Source: RUG14515 sp045117995 (GTDB lineage: Bacteria; Bacillota_I; Bacilli_A; RFN20; CAG-826). From it: 64,000 nt of DNA. The notes below the pieces were generated by a model. The model was not told the DNA's origin, did no database searches, and saw only the letters and a program-made list of their open reading frames with translations. Shown here piece after piece: positions 25,378 through 35,080 of this stretch (position 1 is the stretch's first letter; the number at the start of each line of letters is the position of its first letter). The translations under genes and the position numbers were made by a program. Location of the stretch: positions 1 to 64,000 of the forward strand of contig JBGUOH010000005.1 in NCBI GenBank assembly GCA_045117995.1. Direction: 5' to 3'.

Positions 25378-26543
25378 TGACCATATGCCTCTTAGGGGCA
25401 TCTGGCTCAATCGGCACTCAAACTATTGATGTGATGCTCAAAAATCCAACTGACTTTACTTTAGAGTCTTTTTCAGTTGGACATCAAACAAGAAAAATCC
25501 GTGGTATCGTTAATCATTTTCCAAAAGTTAAGGCTATCTGTATCCAAGATAAGAACAAATTAGCTTATTTCAAGAAAGCTTACCCAAATATCACTTTCTA
25601 TTCTGGTGATGAAGGCTTAAATGAACTTATTAGAAACAGCTCCGCTAAAATGGTAGTTAACGCTTTGGTGGGCTTTGTGGGATTAAAGCCAACAATTACC
25701 GCGATTGAATGCGATAAGATTGTGGCTTTATCTAACAAAGAATCCTTAGTAGTGGGTGGTGAACTCATTAATAAACTTCTCAAAGAAAGAAATGGTAAGT
25801 TAGTACCAATTGATAGTGAACACGTCGCTATCGCTAAATGTTTAGCGGTTCAAGACACTGATATTGATCAAGTGATTATTACTGCTTCTGGTGGTGCTTT
25901 TAGAAGCCTTGAAAGAGAGCAACTTAAAGACGTTACTCCTGAACAAGCCCTCAATCACCCTAACTGGAAAATGGGCAAAAAGATTACTATCGATAGTGCG
26001 TCTATGGTCAACAAAGCCTTTGAAATTATTGAAGCCCATTATCTATTTGGTTTACCAATTGATAAAATTGCCACAATTCTCAATTTAAACTCTTACGTGC
26101 ACTCGCTTGTGCGCTATAATAATGGCACCTATCGTATGGAAGTGGGCAAGCCTGATATGCGTAAGCCCATTAAGTATGCCTTATATCAAGGCTTAATCAA
26201 TTACGAAACAGTCGTCTCTGATGATTTATCTAAAGTCAAAAATACGACTTTCGCGCCTTTTGATGAAAACCGCTATCCGATTGTGAGATTAGCGAAAAGA
26301 GTTATCCAAGAAAAAGGTACCATGGGTGCGGTATTTAACGCCGCTAACGAAGAGGCAGTCTATGCCTTTTTAGACCATAAGATTCCGTTCTTAGGCATTG
26401 AAGGTATTATCAATCAATGCGTTGAAGAACATCATTTAATCAAAAACCCAAGTTATGAAACACTTAAAGAAGTGGATCAACAAACAAGGGCTAAAGTTAA
26501 GAAATTAATCAAGGAAGGAGAGTATCAAGTATGCAAGTGCTAA
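25374..26543 (+). CDS. dxr: 1-deoxy-D-xylulose 5-phosphate reductoisomerase
   Basis: A 389-aa MEP-pathway enzyme converting DXP to MEP with NADPH. The N-terminal ICLLGASGSIGTQTID is the NADPH motif, the metal/substrate region has LVPIDSEHVA, and the catalytic segment has ITIDSASMVNK and NAANEEAVYAFL. So isoprenoids are made by the MEP route, although uppS is not in its usual place. It overlaps cdsA by 4 and rseP by 13 bases. Confidence 0.96.
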   Translation: MMTICLLGASGSIGTQTIDVMLKNPTDFTLESFSVGHQTRKIRGIVNHFPKVKAICIQDKNKLAYFKKAYPNITFYSGDEGLNELIRNSSAKMVVNALVGFVGLKPTITAIECDKIVALSNKESLVVGGELINKLLKERNGKLVPIDSEHVAIAKCLAVQDTDIDQVIITASGGAFRSLEREQLKDVTPEQALNHPNWKMGKKITIDSASMVNKAFEIIEAHYLFGLPIDKIATILNLNSYVHSLVRYNNGTYRMEVGKPDMRKPIKYALYQGLINYETVVSDDLSKVKNTTFAPFDENRYPIVRLAKRVIQEKGTMGAVFNAANEEAVYAFLDHKIPFLGIEGIINQCVEEHHLIKNPSYETLKEVDQQTRAKVKKLIKEGEYQVCKC

Positions 26544-28012
26544 CGACCATTTTGTATATTCTTTTATTCATCGTCTTCCTTTCAATATTAATCATCGTCC
26601 ATGAGCTTGGACATTTAGCCGCTGCTAAAGCGTTTAATGTCTATTGTTTAGAATATTCCGTTGGTATGGGACCACTTCTTTTCAAATATAAAAGAAAGAA
26701 TGGTGAAACACAGTTCTCTTTAAGAGGCATTCCTTTTGGTGGCTATGTCTCGATGTATGGAGAAGGTGTCCAATTACCTGAAGGAGTGGAAGTACCTGAA
26801 ACTAGATCGCTTAATGGTATCAAATGGTGGAAACGCGCCATTATCTTAATCGCAGGCGTCACTATGAACGCCTTATTAGCGTTAACTTTCTTCTTTTTTA
26901 GCAATTGCTTGCCTCAAACAAACATCCCTTACCTTAATCAAATGACGGTTGAAGAGACATCGGTTGCTTATAATGCAGGATTAAGATCTGGTGACGTCAT
27001 AAAGGTTGATGAATGGAAATATTACGATCAAGTCGCCAATACTCAAAGAACATACTATCTCGTTAACAACCAAACAACACTTAATGGTGATGATTCAGTT
27101 AAATATGCCACATGTTTTAACTTTTCCTCATTAAGTAGCGTAAAAGAAGTCGACTTCTCTAAATTTACATGTTTTTACGAAATTAAGAATGCTGCTGATT
27201 TAGGTACCGTGTATACAGTCACATACACTGATGGCAATTCATACAAGTTTGTGCTTAATGATGCGACTACAAATAGCCAAGATTCTGAAACAGTTGAATG
27301 GAAAACGGATAGAAATGGCAATTTTATAATCAATGGAACAGTCACAAATATTGTTGATACATACAGCGACAACAAAGTTTCAGTCAAATCTGTTACTAAG
27401 ACTGTTGTGGATAGTCCAATTCCTGATTTTAGCAAATACGTGACCCCAAATTTTCAATACGCGACTGTTCAATTGACAAAAAGAGTGCCTGATTCAAATG
27501 GCAAATATGCAGATGGCGAGATTGTTACTTTCGACATTAAGCAACAAGACGGAGTAATCTCTTCTTTTGGCTGCTCTTTGCTTTTGGAAACAACACAACT
27601 CAATGCTGGACAAGCTTTTGTTAAAACATTCAAAGACTTTGGTGAATCCTCAGTTCTTTTAGTGAAAGCAATAGGTCAATTGTTTACATCCACTAAAGCC
27701 TGGGAGCAAACAGGTGGCATTGTTGCAGTAGCAGTGGAAACAACCGGTGTTTTACAAAATTTTGGCTTTGCCAAGTTCTTATATGTCTGGGCTTTTATCT
27801 CGGTTAACTTAGCCATTTTCAATCTTCTTCCTTTCCCAGGATTAGATGGTTGGCAGTTATTAGTGACCTTCGTAGAAGCGGCCACGAGAAAGAAGATTCC
27901 AGAAAAAGTTAAAAATATCGTATCCCTAATCGGTTTAGGGTTATTACTCTTACTGATGGGTGTTATCCTTATTAAGGATGTATTCACTTACTTCTTGGTG
28001 GTAATGTTATGA
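26531..28012 (+). CDS. rseP: Site-2 intramembrane metalloprotease RseP/RasP
   Basis: A 493-aa M50 protease that cuts transmembrane substrates such as anti-sigma factors and remnant signal peptides. The zinc motif HELGH is at residues 24-28 in the first membrane helix. The second motif, NLLPFPGLDGW, lies in a C-terminal helix and gives the Asp ligand. The extracytoplasmic PDZ part (about 130-350) is longer than usual and Thr/Asp-rich, so total length exceeds the common 420-430 residues. It overlaps dxr and polC, so it is translationally coupled. Confidence 0.93.
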   Translation: MQVLTTILYILLFIVFLSILIIVHELGHLAAAKAFNVYCLEYSVGMGPLLFKYKRKNGETQFSLRGIPFGGYVSMYGEGVQLPEGVEVPETRSLNGIKWWKRAIILIAGVTMNALLALTFFFFSNCLPQTNIPYLNQMTVEETSVAYNAGLRSGDVIKVDEWKYYDQVANTQRTYYLVNNQTTLNGDDSVKYATCFNFSSLSSVKEVDFSKFTCFYEIKNAADLGTVYTVTYTDGNSYKFVLNDATTNSQDSETVEWKTDRNGNFIINGTVTNIVDTYSDNKVSVKSVTKTVVDSPIPDFSKYVTPNFQYATVQLTKRVPDSNGKYADGEIVTFDIKQQDGVISSFGCSLLLETTQLNAGQAFVKTFKDFGESSVLLVKAIGQLFTSTKAWEQTGGIVAVAVETTGVLQNFGFAKFLYVWAFISVNLAIFNLLPFPGLDGWQLLVTFVEAATRKKIPEKVKNIVSLIGLGLLLLLMGVILIKDVFTYFLVVML

Positions 28013-31000
28013 CGGACAAAATGGTATCTTTCTTAAATCATATCCATATCGAGAATATCGATGCTTTTGATATTGATTTTGAAATGGTCGGTCGCAACCG
28101 TTTTAAACGTGAACAAGTTGATATGGTGATTGTTAAACAAACGCCGTGGAAATATCACCTTTTAAGACAGTTCCAAGATGGTTTAAATACTTTAACCTAT
28201 CCATACTTATTAAGATTCTCTTACGTTGTAAGACCTAATATGGATGACTTATTAAACTTATTTGACGAATGGTATCAAACTTTATATCACATTCCTCATA
28301 ATCTTCTTTTAGAACCTCAAAATGAATCCTTGCTTAAGGTGACATACGCTAATGAGGCAGAAAAAGAACAATACCAAAATAGTATTAAAGACTTTAGAGA
28401 CTTCTTAGATTTCTTAAACTATGAATTCTCCATTATCGAAGAAGTTGCTCCTCAAGAAGAATTAGTGAACATTTCTAAAAAAGAAATGAAGAAAATCGTT
28501 GAGAAAGCTAACGCTGAAGCAGAAACTGCTTTAGAAGAAGAAAGTGCAGCGCGTCAAATCAACGACCGTAGTGAAGTTGAAGAGATGATTGCCCAAGAAA
28601 AAGCACAACTCAACGAAGAAACCGAAGATCAATTATTAAAGCTTGCTCGTCAAAACGCTAGAGAAATGGCTAGAGATAGAGAAAGAGCGAGATTAAATAG
28701 ACGTGGTAATTACGAACCACTTGATAATATCGATGATATTGTGAGAACAAGTGACCACGTTGACTTTCCAGCGAAAGTCTTCTCTGTTGAAATCAATGAA
28801 TACGGTGAAAGAAAGAAACTTAATATCGGCTTATTTGATGAAAATGGTGGAGCGATTTACGCAAACTGTTATCAAAACGCCTCCATTAGTGATGAAACAG
28901 TTGAAGAAATGAAGAAGTGGGGCACTAATGTTCGTATTCGTGGTGCTGCATATTATGACGAATACAATAAAGCGATGGCGGTTAAAGCCCACTTTATTGA
29001 TCTTTTACCACCAGATGAAATTGAAAAAGACAATGCGGAAGTGAAGCGTGTTGAACTTCACCTACATTCCAATATGTCCACAATGGATGGTATTAATCAT
29101 ATGATCGACTACGCTAAGTACGCTAAAGCGTTAGGTCATACAGCGATGGCGATTACTGACCATGCTGTCGTTCAGGGCTATCCAGATGCGCAAGATGCAG
29201 GTAAAAAGACTGGCATAAAGATGCTCTATGGTGTGGAATTCTACATGGTTGATGATGATTTAAAATACATTAAAAACCCATCACCTGTCGAATTAAATCG
29301 CGCTAAGTACGTTGTTCTCGACTTAGAAACAACCGGCTTAAACTGCTACTATGACCGTATTATTGAATTCGGCGCGGTTAAGGTTGAAAACGGTATTGTG
29401 ACCGAGACAATGGATATTTTAATCAATCCTGAAATTCCACTTCCAAAGCGTATTGTGGAAATCACTAATATCACAGATAAGATGTTAGAAGGTAAACCTA
29501 CAATCCGTGAAGCTTTGCCAAAAATTATTAACTGGATTGGCGATGCAATTTTGGTTACCCATAACGCATCATTCGACTTCTCATTCTTACAACATGCATT
29601 AATGAGAGAAAATAAGCCAATTATGAATAACGCGGTAATCGATACCCTTCCTTTATCACGTTATTTATTCCCAGAATCTAGAAGTCATACTTTGGGTAGT
29701 TTGTGCCGTAACATGGAAGTCGAATATAAAGAAGACGAAGCCCACCGTGCGGACTACGATGCTAAGGTCTTAAATGATGTTTGGCAACCAATGCTCGTTC
29801 TTTTAACTAAGAAGAACCATTATTTAACACATGCTGAATTAGGTAACTTAGAAACACCTAAAGCACTTTTAAAACACATTAGACCAACTCACATTGTTGC
29901 TTTAGCAAAGAACAAGGCTGGTCTTAAAGCTTTATATAAACTCGTTTCTTATTCCCATATCGATTACCTCGCGGAAGTTCCAAAGATTCCACGTCGTGAA
30001 ATCGAAAAGTTAAGAGAAGATTTACTCATTGGTTCCGCTTGCTTTAATGGCGAGGTCTTTAGAAATGCTCAATACTATGGTGATGATGTCTTAAAAGAAA
30101 CAATCGCTTTCTATGACTATATTGAAATTCAACCTTTAGAAAACTACTCATTCCTCATCAATATGGGTGATATGACACAAGAAGAACTCATCACTCACTT
30201 AAAAGATATCGTGAGATGCGCTGATGAAATGGGTAAACCAGTATGTGCAACTGGTGATGTTCACTATGTCACTAAGAAACACAAAGTGTTTAGAGACGTC
30301 TATGTCTCTGCTAAAGGTATCGGTGGTGTAAATCACCCACTCAATCCATATAAACGTAGTAGAATGCCTGAATTCGAGAATCCAGATCAACATTACCGTT
30401 CAACTGATGAAATGCTTAAATGCATGGAAGAATTCTTAGACAAAGATAAAGCCTACGAAGTTACAGTTACAAATACAAATAAGATTGCAGACATGATTGA
30501 ACCAATTATGCCTGTTCCTAACGATCACTTATATACCCCAACCATTGAAAACTGTGAAAACAAGTTAAAGGATATGTGTTTTGAAAAAGCACATCAAATG
30601 TATGGTGATCCATTACCTGAATACATTCAAACTCGTTTAGAAAAAGAATTAAACGGTATTATTTCCAATGGTTATTCCGTTATTTACTACATCGCTCACT
30701 TATTAATTAAGAAAGCGAATGAAGATGGCTACATCGTCGGTAGCCGTGGTTCTGTCGGTTCTTCTTTCGTTGCGACTATGTCCAATATTACAGAAGTTAA
30801 TCCATTACCACCTCATTACCGTTGTCCAAAGTGTAAACACCTTGAATGGACTAAAGAAACAATGCCTGAATATCGTTCTGGTTATGACTTACCAGATAAG
30901 GTCTGTCCAGTCTGTGGTGAACCAATGGTGCACGATGGTCAAGATATTCCATTTGAAACTTTCTTAGGCTTCAACGCTGAAAAGACACCTGATATTGACC

Positions 31001-32442
31001 TTAACTTCCCAGGCGACTATCAATCGAAAGCCCATGACTACACCAAAGTGTTATTAGGCGAAAACAACGTTTTCCGTGCCGGTACTATTGAAACCGTTGC
31101 CGAGAAGACTGCTTTCGGTTTTGCTCGCGGCTTTATTGAAAGAAAAGGCTTAGATGTTGATTCATATCCAAAGGCAAAGATTCACTATTTAGCCTCAGGC
31201 TGTGTTGATGTTAAACGTACAACCGGCCAACACCCAGGTGGCATCGTTGTTGTTCCTACTGAATATGAAGTCTATGACTTTACTCCAGTCCAATATCCTG
31301 CTGATGATATGGATAGTAGTTGGAAGACAACACACTTCGATTTCCATTCCATCCACGATACAATTCTTAAACTTGACCTTTTAGGTCACGTTGACCCAAT
31401 GGCGTTAAAGATGATGTCTGACTTAACAGGCGTTAAGCTTCAAGATATCCCAATGAATGATAAAAAAGTTCTTTCCTTATTCTCTAGCCCAGAAGCTTTA
31501 GGTATGGAACATGACTACACTAACGCAAAGACGGGTGCGCTTTTACTTCCTGAATTCGGTACTGAATTCGTTAGAGGCGTTTTGGAAGAAACAAATCCAA
31601 AGACATTCTCCGACTTAGTTATTATTTCTGGTCTAACCCATGGTACTGGTGTCTGGCAAGGTAACTCCGATGAACTCGTTAAAGCGGGTACCGCAACATT
31701 ACAAGAAGTTATCGGATGTCGTGACGATATTATGGTCTACCTTATTGGTAAAGGCATCCCAAGTAACATCGCATTTATGATCATGGAAGATGTTCGTAAA
31801 GGCCGTGGTTTAAAAGAACAATATGAAGAAATCATGAAGGCAAATAATGTGCCTGCCTGGTATATCGAATCATGTAAAAAGATCAAGTACATGTTCCCTA
31901 AAGGCCACGCTGTTGCTTACGTCACTATGGCGGTTAGAGTAGGTTACTTCAAAATCTACTATCCTTTAGAGTTCTATGCTACCTTCTTCTCTGTCAGAAG
32001 TAAGCAATACGACATCAAGACCATGATTAAAGGAAAGGATGCCATCATTAGTAAAATTGAGGAATTACGTACTCAACAACGTATTTCTAATGTCAAACTT
32101 TCACCAAAAGAACAAGAACAATTAAAGACCTTAATCAACGCTCTAGAAATGGTGCAAAGAGGTTATAAATTTGAGAACATCGATCTCTATCGTAGCGATG
32201 CCTCTAACTTTGTCGTTGACTACGAAAATAAAGCGTTAATTCCACCGTTTATTACCATCGATGGTTTAGGTGAAAACAACGCCATCACCGTCGTTGAAGA
32301 AAGAAAGAATGGTGAGTTCTTCTCCAAGGAAGACTTATTAAGAAGAACCAAGCTCACATCCACCAATGTTCAAGACTTAAGTGATATGGGCGTTTTAGAT
32401 GGTTTAAACGATAGCGATCAATTATCACTATTCGACTTCTAA
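28009..32442 (+). CDS. polC: DNA polymerase III alpha subunit, Gram-positive PolC
   Basis: A 1477-aa replicative polymerase. Domain order: N-terminal PolC-specific part (1-230), OB domain (about 255-340), PHP domain starting VELHLHSNMSTMDG near residue 346, an inserted DnaQ-type 3'-5' exonuclease beginning VVLDLETTGL (about 436), the rest of PHP, a Cys4 zinc site (CPKC ... CPVC), and the polymerase palm with the acidic DIDLNFPGDY. This architecture is diagnostic of Firmicutes and Mollicutes. It overlaps rseP by ATGA. The proS gene that often separates rseP and polC is absent. Confidence 0.98.
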   Translation: MTDKMVSFLNHIHIENIDAFDIDFEMVGRNRFKREQVDMVIVKQTPWKYHLLRQFQDGLNTLTYPYLLRFSYVVRPNMDDLLNLFDEWYQTLYHIPHNLLLEPQNESLLKVTYANEAEKEQYQNSIKDFRDFLDFLNYEFSIIEEVAPQEELVNISKKEMKKIVEKANAEAETALEEESAARQINDRSEVEEMIAQEKAQLNEETEDQLLKLARQNAREMARDRERARLNRRGNYEPLDNIDDIVRTSDHVDFPAKVFSVEINEYGERKKLNIGLFDENGGAIYANCYQNASISDETVEEMKKWGTNVRIRGAAYYDEYNKAMAVKAHFIDLLPPDEIEKDNAEVKRVELHLHSNMSTMDGINHMIDYAKYAKALGHTAMAITDHAVVQGYPDAQDAGKKTGIKMLYGVEFYMVDDDLKYIKNPSPVELNRAKYVVLDLETTGLNCYYDRIIEFGAVKVENGIVTETMDILINPEIPLPKRIVEITNITDKMLEGKPTIREALPKIINWIGDAILVTHNASFDFSFLQHALMRENKPIMNNAVIDTLPLSRYLFPESRSHTLGSLCRNMEVEYKEDEAHRADYDAKVLNDVWQPMLVLLTKKNHYLTHAELGNLETPKALLKHIRPTHIVALAKNKAGLKALYKLVSYSHIDYLAEVPKIPRREIEKLREDLLIGSACFNGEVFRNAQYYGDDVLKETIAFYDYIEIQPLENYSFLINMGDMTQEELITHLKDIVRCADEMGKPVCATGDVHYVTKKHKVFRDVYVSAKGIGGVNHPLNPYKRSRMPEFENPDQHYRSTDEMLKCMEEFLDKDKAYEVTVTNTNKIADMIEPIMPVPNDHLYTPTIENCENKLKDMCFEKAHQMYGDPLPEYIQTRLEKELNGIISNGYSVIYYIAHLLIKKANEDGYIVGSRGSVGSSFVATMSNITEVNPLPPHYRCPKCKHLEWTKETMPEYRSGYDLPDKVCPVCGEPMVHDGQDIPFETFLGFNAEKTPDIDLNFPGDYQSKAHDYTKVLLGENNVFRAGTIETVAEKTAFGFARGFIERKGLDVDSYPKAKIHYLASGCVDVKRTTGQHPGGIVVVPTEYEVYDFTPVQYPADDMDSSWKTTHFDFHSIHDTILKLDLLGHVDPMALKMMSDLTGVKLQDIPMNDKKVLSLFSSPEALGMEHDYTNAKTGALLLPEFGTEFVRGVLEETNPKTFSDLVIISGLTHGTGVWQGNSDELVKAGTATLQEVIGCRDDIMVYLIGKGIPSNIAFMIMEDVRKGRGLKEQYEEIMKANNVPAWYIESCKKIKYMFPKGHAVAYVTMAVRVGYFKIYYPLEFYATFFSVRSKQYDIKTMIKGKDAIISKIEELRTQQRISNVKLSPKEQEQLKTLINALEMVQRGYKFENIDLYRSDASNFVVDYENKALIPPFITIDGLGENNAITVVEERKNGEFFSKEDLLRRTKLTSTNVQDLSDMGVLDGLNDSDQLSLFDF

Positions 32443-32444
32443 TC

Positions 32445-32521
32445 CGGGAAGTAGCACAGCTTGGTAGTGCGCTCGCTTCGGGAGCGAGAGGTCGTGGGTT
32501 CGAATCCCATCTTTCCGACCA
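32445..32521 (+). tRNA. tRNA-Pro (CGG)
   Basis: A full 77-nt cloverleaf with encoded CCA. Acceptor CGGGAAG pairs with CTTTCCG. The anticodon stem CTCGC/GCGAG encloses loop TTCGGGA, giving anticodon CGG for codon CCG. It starts two bases after the polC stop and is probably co-transcribed. Confidence 0.95.
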
Positions 32522-32532
32522 TTAGTCAATCG

Positions 32533-32562
32533 CAGTTCGGATTTTTATCTGAACTGTTTTTT
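32533..32562 (+). terminator. Intrinsic terminator after tRNA-Pro
   Basis: A 10-bp hairpin CAGTTCGGAT-TTTT-ATCTGAACTG followed by TTTTTT. It ends the cdsA-polC-tRNA run. Confidence 0.9.
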
Positions 32563-32583
32563 ATTTGGCGAAACCGGGTTTTA

Positions 32584-32612
32584 TTGTCAATAAAAAGCAA
32601 AAATGATAAAAT
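32584..32612 (+). promoter_or_regulatory. Promoter of the nucleotidase lipoprotein
   Basis: TTGTCA (32584-32589), 17-bp spacer, TAAAAT (32607-32612). The leader is about 17 bases and contains TTGAGG. Confidence 0.75.
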
Positions 32613-32635
32613 ACAACCAAATTGAGGCAAATAGT

Positions 32636-34864
32636 ATGAAAAAAAGACATTTCCTTTTGAGCGCTCTTAGCTTGCTAGCTTTAACAATTACCGCTTGTAA
32701 CTTTACTATCGGTGGTAATGGTGAACAAACTAGTAAAGATGATTCCACTTCACAAAGTGAAAGTAATGTTTCTTCTATCGAAAGCAAAGAAAGTAGCTCA
32801 ACCACAATATCCACAAATCCTAGTAGTTCAAAACCATCAAGTTCTTCCTCTACTAGTTCATCCACAAGTAGCAGCTCCTCTAGTTCAAGTAGCGCTTCTT
32901 CAAGTAGTAACTCATCCAGCAGTACTTCTTCCAGCAGCAGTTCATCTAGCAGTAGCTCGTCCAGCAGTAGTAGTTCTTCGTCAAGTTCTAGTAGCTCCTC
33001 TTCTAGCTCTTCAACTTCAAGTAGTTCTACATCCACTAGTTCAATAGACACTTCGTCATCCTCTAGCTCTTCCAGTAGTAGTTCTTCAGGTCATGACACT
33101 CCAAAAGAAGTATCTCTAGATATCTTCGCCTTTAATGATACCCATGGTAACGTTAAGGATACTCAAGGTAAAGGTATTGGCATTGCTAAAACCACAACTC
33201 TATTGAAAGAGTTATCCGCGAACAAGAACTCCATTTTCATCTCTCAAGGTGATATGTGGCAAGGTTCTGTTGAAAGTAACTTAACCGAAGGTCATTTGGT
33301 TACCGAATGGATGAATCAAATGGATTTCGTTTCCATGACTGTTGGTAACCACGAATTTGACTGGGGTAGACAAGGCATTATCGATAATAGTGAACTCGCT
33401 AATTTCCCAACCTTAGGTATTAACGTTGTTTATCAAAGCAATTACGAACGCGTTGAATTCTTAGAACCTTCTACTACATTTACAAGAGAAGGTGTAAAAA
33501 TCGGTGTTATCGGTGCGATTGGTAACTGCTTAAGCTCTATTTCCAGTAGCCAAGTCCAAGGTCTTACCTTCTTAACAGGTAATGCTTTATCAGAACTCGT
33601 TAAAGCGGAATCCACTAGATTAAGAAATGAAGAAAACTGTGACTTCATTATTTATTCCATCCATGGTTCTGGTTCTAGAGACGCCGATGACTATTATGAT
33701 GATACATTAAGCTCAGGCAACTATGTTGACTTAGTCTTAGAAGGCCATACACATGATGGTTATGCCGAACAAGATGACTATGGTGTTTACCATGTCCAAT
33801 GCTATGGTTATAACCAATGCTTCTATCAAATCACTGTTGATATGGATTTAGTCAACAATAGATATGACGTCAGAACTCCAGTGGAATACGATACCAGATA
33901 CGGTGGTGAGTACTCCAACTTAGCGGAAGACGCAGATGTTCTCGCCTTATTTGAAAAGTATAAAGACCAATATGAATATGCCTATGAAGAATTAGGTCTT
34001 AACGATACATGGAAAGACGCCACAACATTAAGACAAACTGTCGCTAACTTATACTTAGCAGCAGGTATGGAAAAATGGGGCAGCCAATATGACTTAATCC
34101 TCGGTGGTGGTTATATATCTTGCCGTGGTAATGGTTTACATGCTGGTATGGTTATCTACGCTGATGTTCTTGAATTATTCCCATTTAACAACGATGTTGT
34201 CTTGTGTTCTATTCAAGGCTATCGTCTCAAGAACACACAATACATCACCGGTAGCAGTAACTACTTCTGCGATTGGACATCATATGGCAACGATATTCGT
34301 TTCAACATTGATGACAACGCAACATATTATCTCGTTACTGATACATACAACAGTGACTACGCTGCGAACCATTTAACAATTATCGATAGGTTACAAGCAG
34401 GTGGTAGATTCGCTAGAGACTTACTTGCTGAATACATTAGAGCAGGTAACTGGCATATTGAAACAACAGAACACGCTGGTACAGTTAGCGATCCAAAGAC
34501 CATTGCGGAAGCTTTAGTGTACGCCGCTAACCACCCAGGTAGTAACGCCAACGATGCTGGTGCAGAAGGTTTCTTCTTCAAAGGTATTGTCTCGAGACAA
34601 GCCAATCTACACAGCAACACAACTGGTGACTTGCGTTCCGTTTATGTAAGAGACGAGAATTCCACTGAAGAAATGCAAATCTATTACATGAAGAAATGCG
34701 AAGATGCAAACCTAGATAATGGCAAAAACTGGTCAGGTATTGACGATTTGCAAATCGACGATGAAATAGTTTTCTGGGGTAGACCATTCTACTATAATTC
34801 CAATATTTTGGAATTCTCCAGTGGTGCATGGTGTTACTCCATTAATGGAGTATTGACCGACTAA
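32636..34864 (+). CDS. 5'-nucleotidase-family lipoprotein with poly-serine linker
   Basis: A 742-aa lipoprotein. The signal peptide ends in lipobox ITAC with Cys21. Residues about 35-160 are an extreme Ser-rich linker, including one run of over 30 serines. The metallophosphoesterase domain starts near 165 with FAFNDTHGN and has ISQGDMWQGS, TVGNHEFDWG and LEGHTHDG, all metal ligands of the UshA/5'-nucleotidase family. The 5'-nucleotidase C-terminal domain follows (about 465-610). A last domain of about 110 residues (VSRQANLHSN ... IVFWGR) looks OB-like. It probably releases nucleosides and phosphate outside the cell. ATG 32636 was chosen for the signal peptide and promoter. Confidence 0.9.
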   Translation: MKKRHFLLSALSLLALTITACNFTIGGNGEQTSKDDSTSQSESNVSSIESKESSSTTISTNPSSSKPSSSSSTSSSTSSSSSSSSSASSSSNSSSSTSSSSSSSSSSSSSSSSSSSSSSSSSSSSSTSSSSTSTSSIDTSSSSSSSSSSSSGHDTPKEVSLDIFAFNDTHGNVKDTQGKGIGIAKTTTLLKELSANKNSIFISQGDMWQGSVESNLTEGHLVTEWMNQMDFVSMTVGNHEFDWGRQGIIDNSELANFPTLGINVVYQSNYERVEFLEPSTTFTREGVKIGVIGAIGNCLSSISSSQVQGLTFLTGNALSELVKAESTRLRNEENCDFIIYSIHGSGSRDADDYYDDTLSSGNYVDLVLEGHTHDGYAEQDDYGVYHVQCYGYNQCFYQITVDMDLVNNRYDVRTPVEYDTRYGGEYSNLAEDADVLALFEKYKDQYEYAYEELGLNDTWKDATTLRQTVANLYLAAGMEKWGSQYDLILGGGYISCRGNGLHAGMVIYADVLELFPFNNDVVLCSIQGYRLKNTQYITGSSNYFCDWTSYGNDIRFNIDDNATYYLVTDTYNSDYAANHLTIIDRLQAGGRFARDLLAEYIRAGNWHIETTEHAGTVSDPKTIAEALVYAANHPGSNANDAGAEGFFFKGIVSRQANLHSNTTGDLRSVYVRDENSTEEMQIYYMKKCEDANLDNGKNWSGIDDLQIDDEIVFWGRPFYYNSNILEFSSGAWCYSINGVLTD

Positions 34865-34883
34865 CGTTATACAAATCAGCTAA

Positions 34884-34911
34884 AAAACACTTCGAATTTC
34901 GGAGTGTTTTT
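34884..34911 (+). terminator. Intrinsic terminator after the nucleotidase gene
   Basis: Hairpin AAACACTTCG-AATTT-CGGAGTGTTT followed by TTATTT. Confidence 0.85.
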
Positions 34912-34944
34912 ATTTGCCTTCGCTTGCCCGTATACGTAAAATGC

Positions 34945-34973
34945 TTGCAATTGCGTAAGATATTCTATATTAT
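34945..34973 (+). promoter_or_regulatory. Promoter of the c-di-GMP riboswitch operon
   Basis: TTGCAA (34945-34950), 17-bp spacer, TATTAT (34968-34973). Transcription would start near 34980, exactly at the riboswitch. Confidence 0.8.
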
Positions 34974-34979
34974 GTATGC

Positions 34980-35054
34980 GTGATAAAAGCAAAACCGGAG
35001 CAATCCGGCGACGCAAAACTATAGGGTCTTTAGTAGATAGCCAGTTGCCGCAAA
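34980..35054 (+). promoter_or_regulatory. Cyclic di-GMP-I (GEMM-I) riboswitch
   Basis: The aptamer shows the GEMM-I landmarks in order: AAGCAAAACC, a hairpin CCGGA-GCAA-TCCGG (34995-35008) with a GNRA tetraloop, the core GACGCAAAACTATAGGGTCT (35010-35029), and the 3' strand TAGCCAGTTGCCG (35038-35050). The 3' strand is shared with a terminator stem, so ligand binding should prevent termination and switch the two following genes on. Confidence 0.88.
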
Positions 35055-35071
35055 GGTAACTGATTTTTTAT
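35042..35071 (+). terminator. Terminator of the c-di-GMP expression platform
   Basis: CAGTTGCC (35042-35049) pairs with GGTAACTG (35055-35062) around loop GCAAA, and ATTTTTTATT follows. The 5' arm is the conserved 3' strand of the aptamer, making the two folds mutually exclusive. Confidence 0.85.
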
Positions 35072-35080
35072 TAAAAGAAC

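Noticed and set aside
32587..33051. Long minus-strand ORF rich in Leu/Glu opposite the poly-serine linker
   Set aside because: It is the antisense reading of the Ser-codon repeats. The plus strand has a promoter, signal peptide and clear domains.
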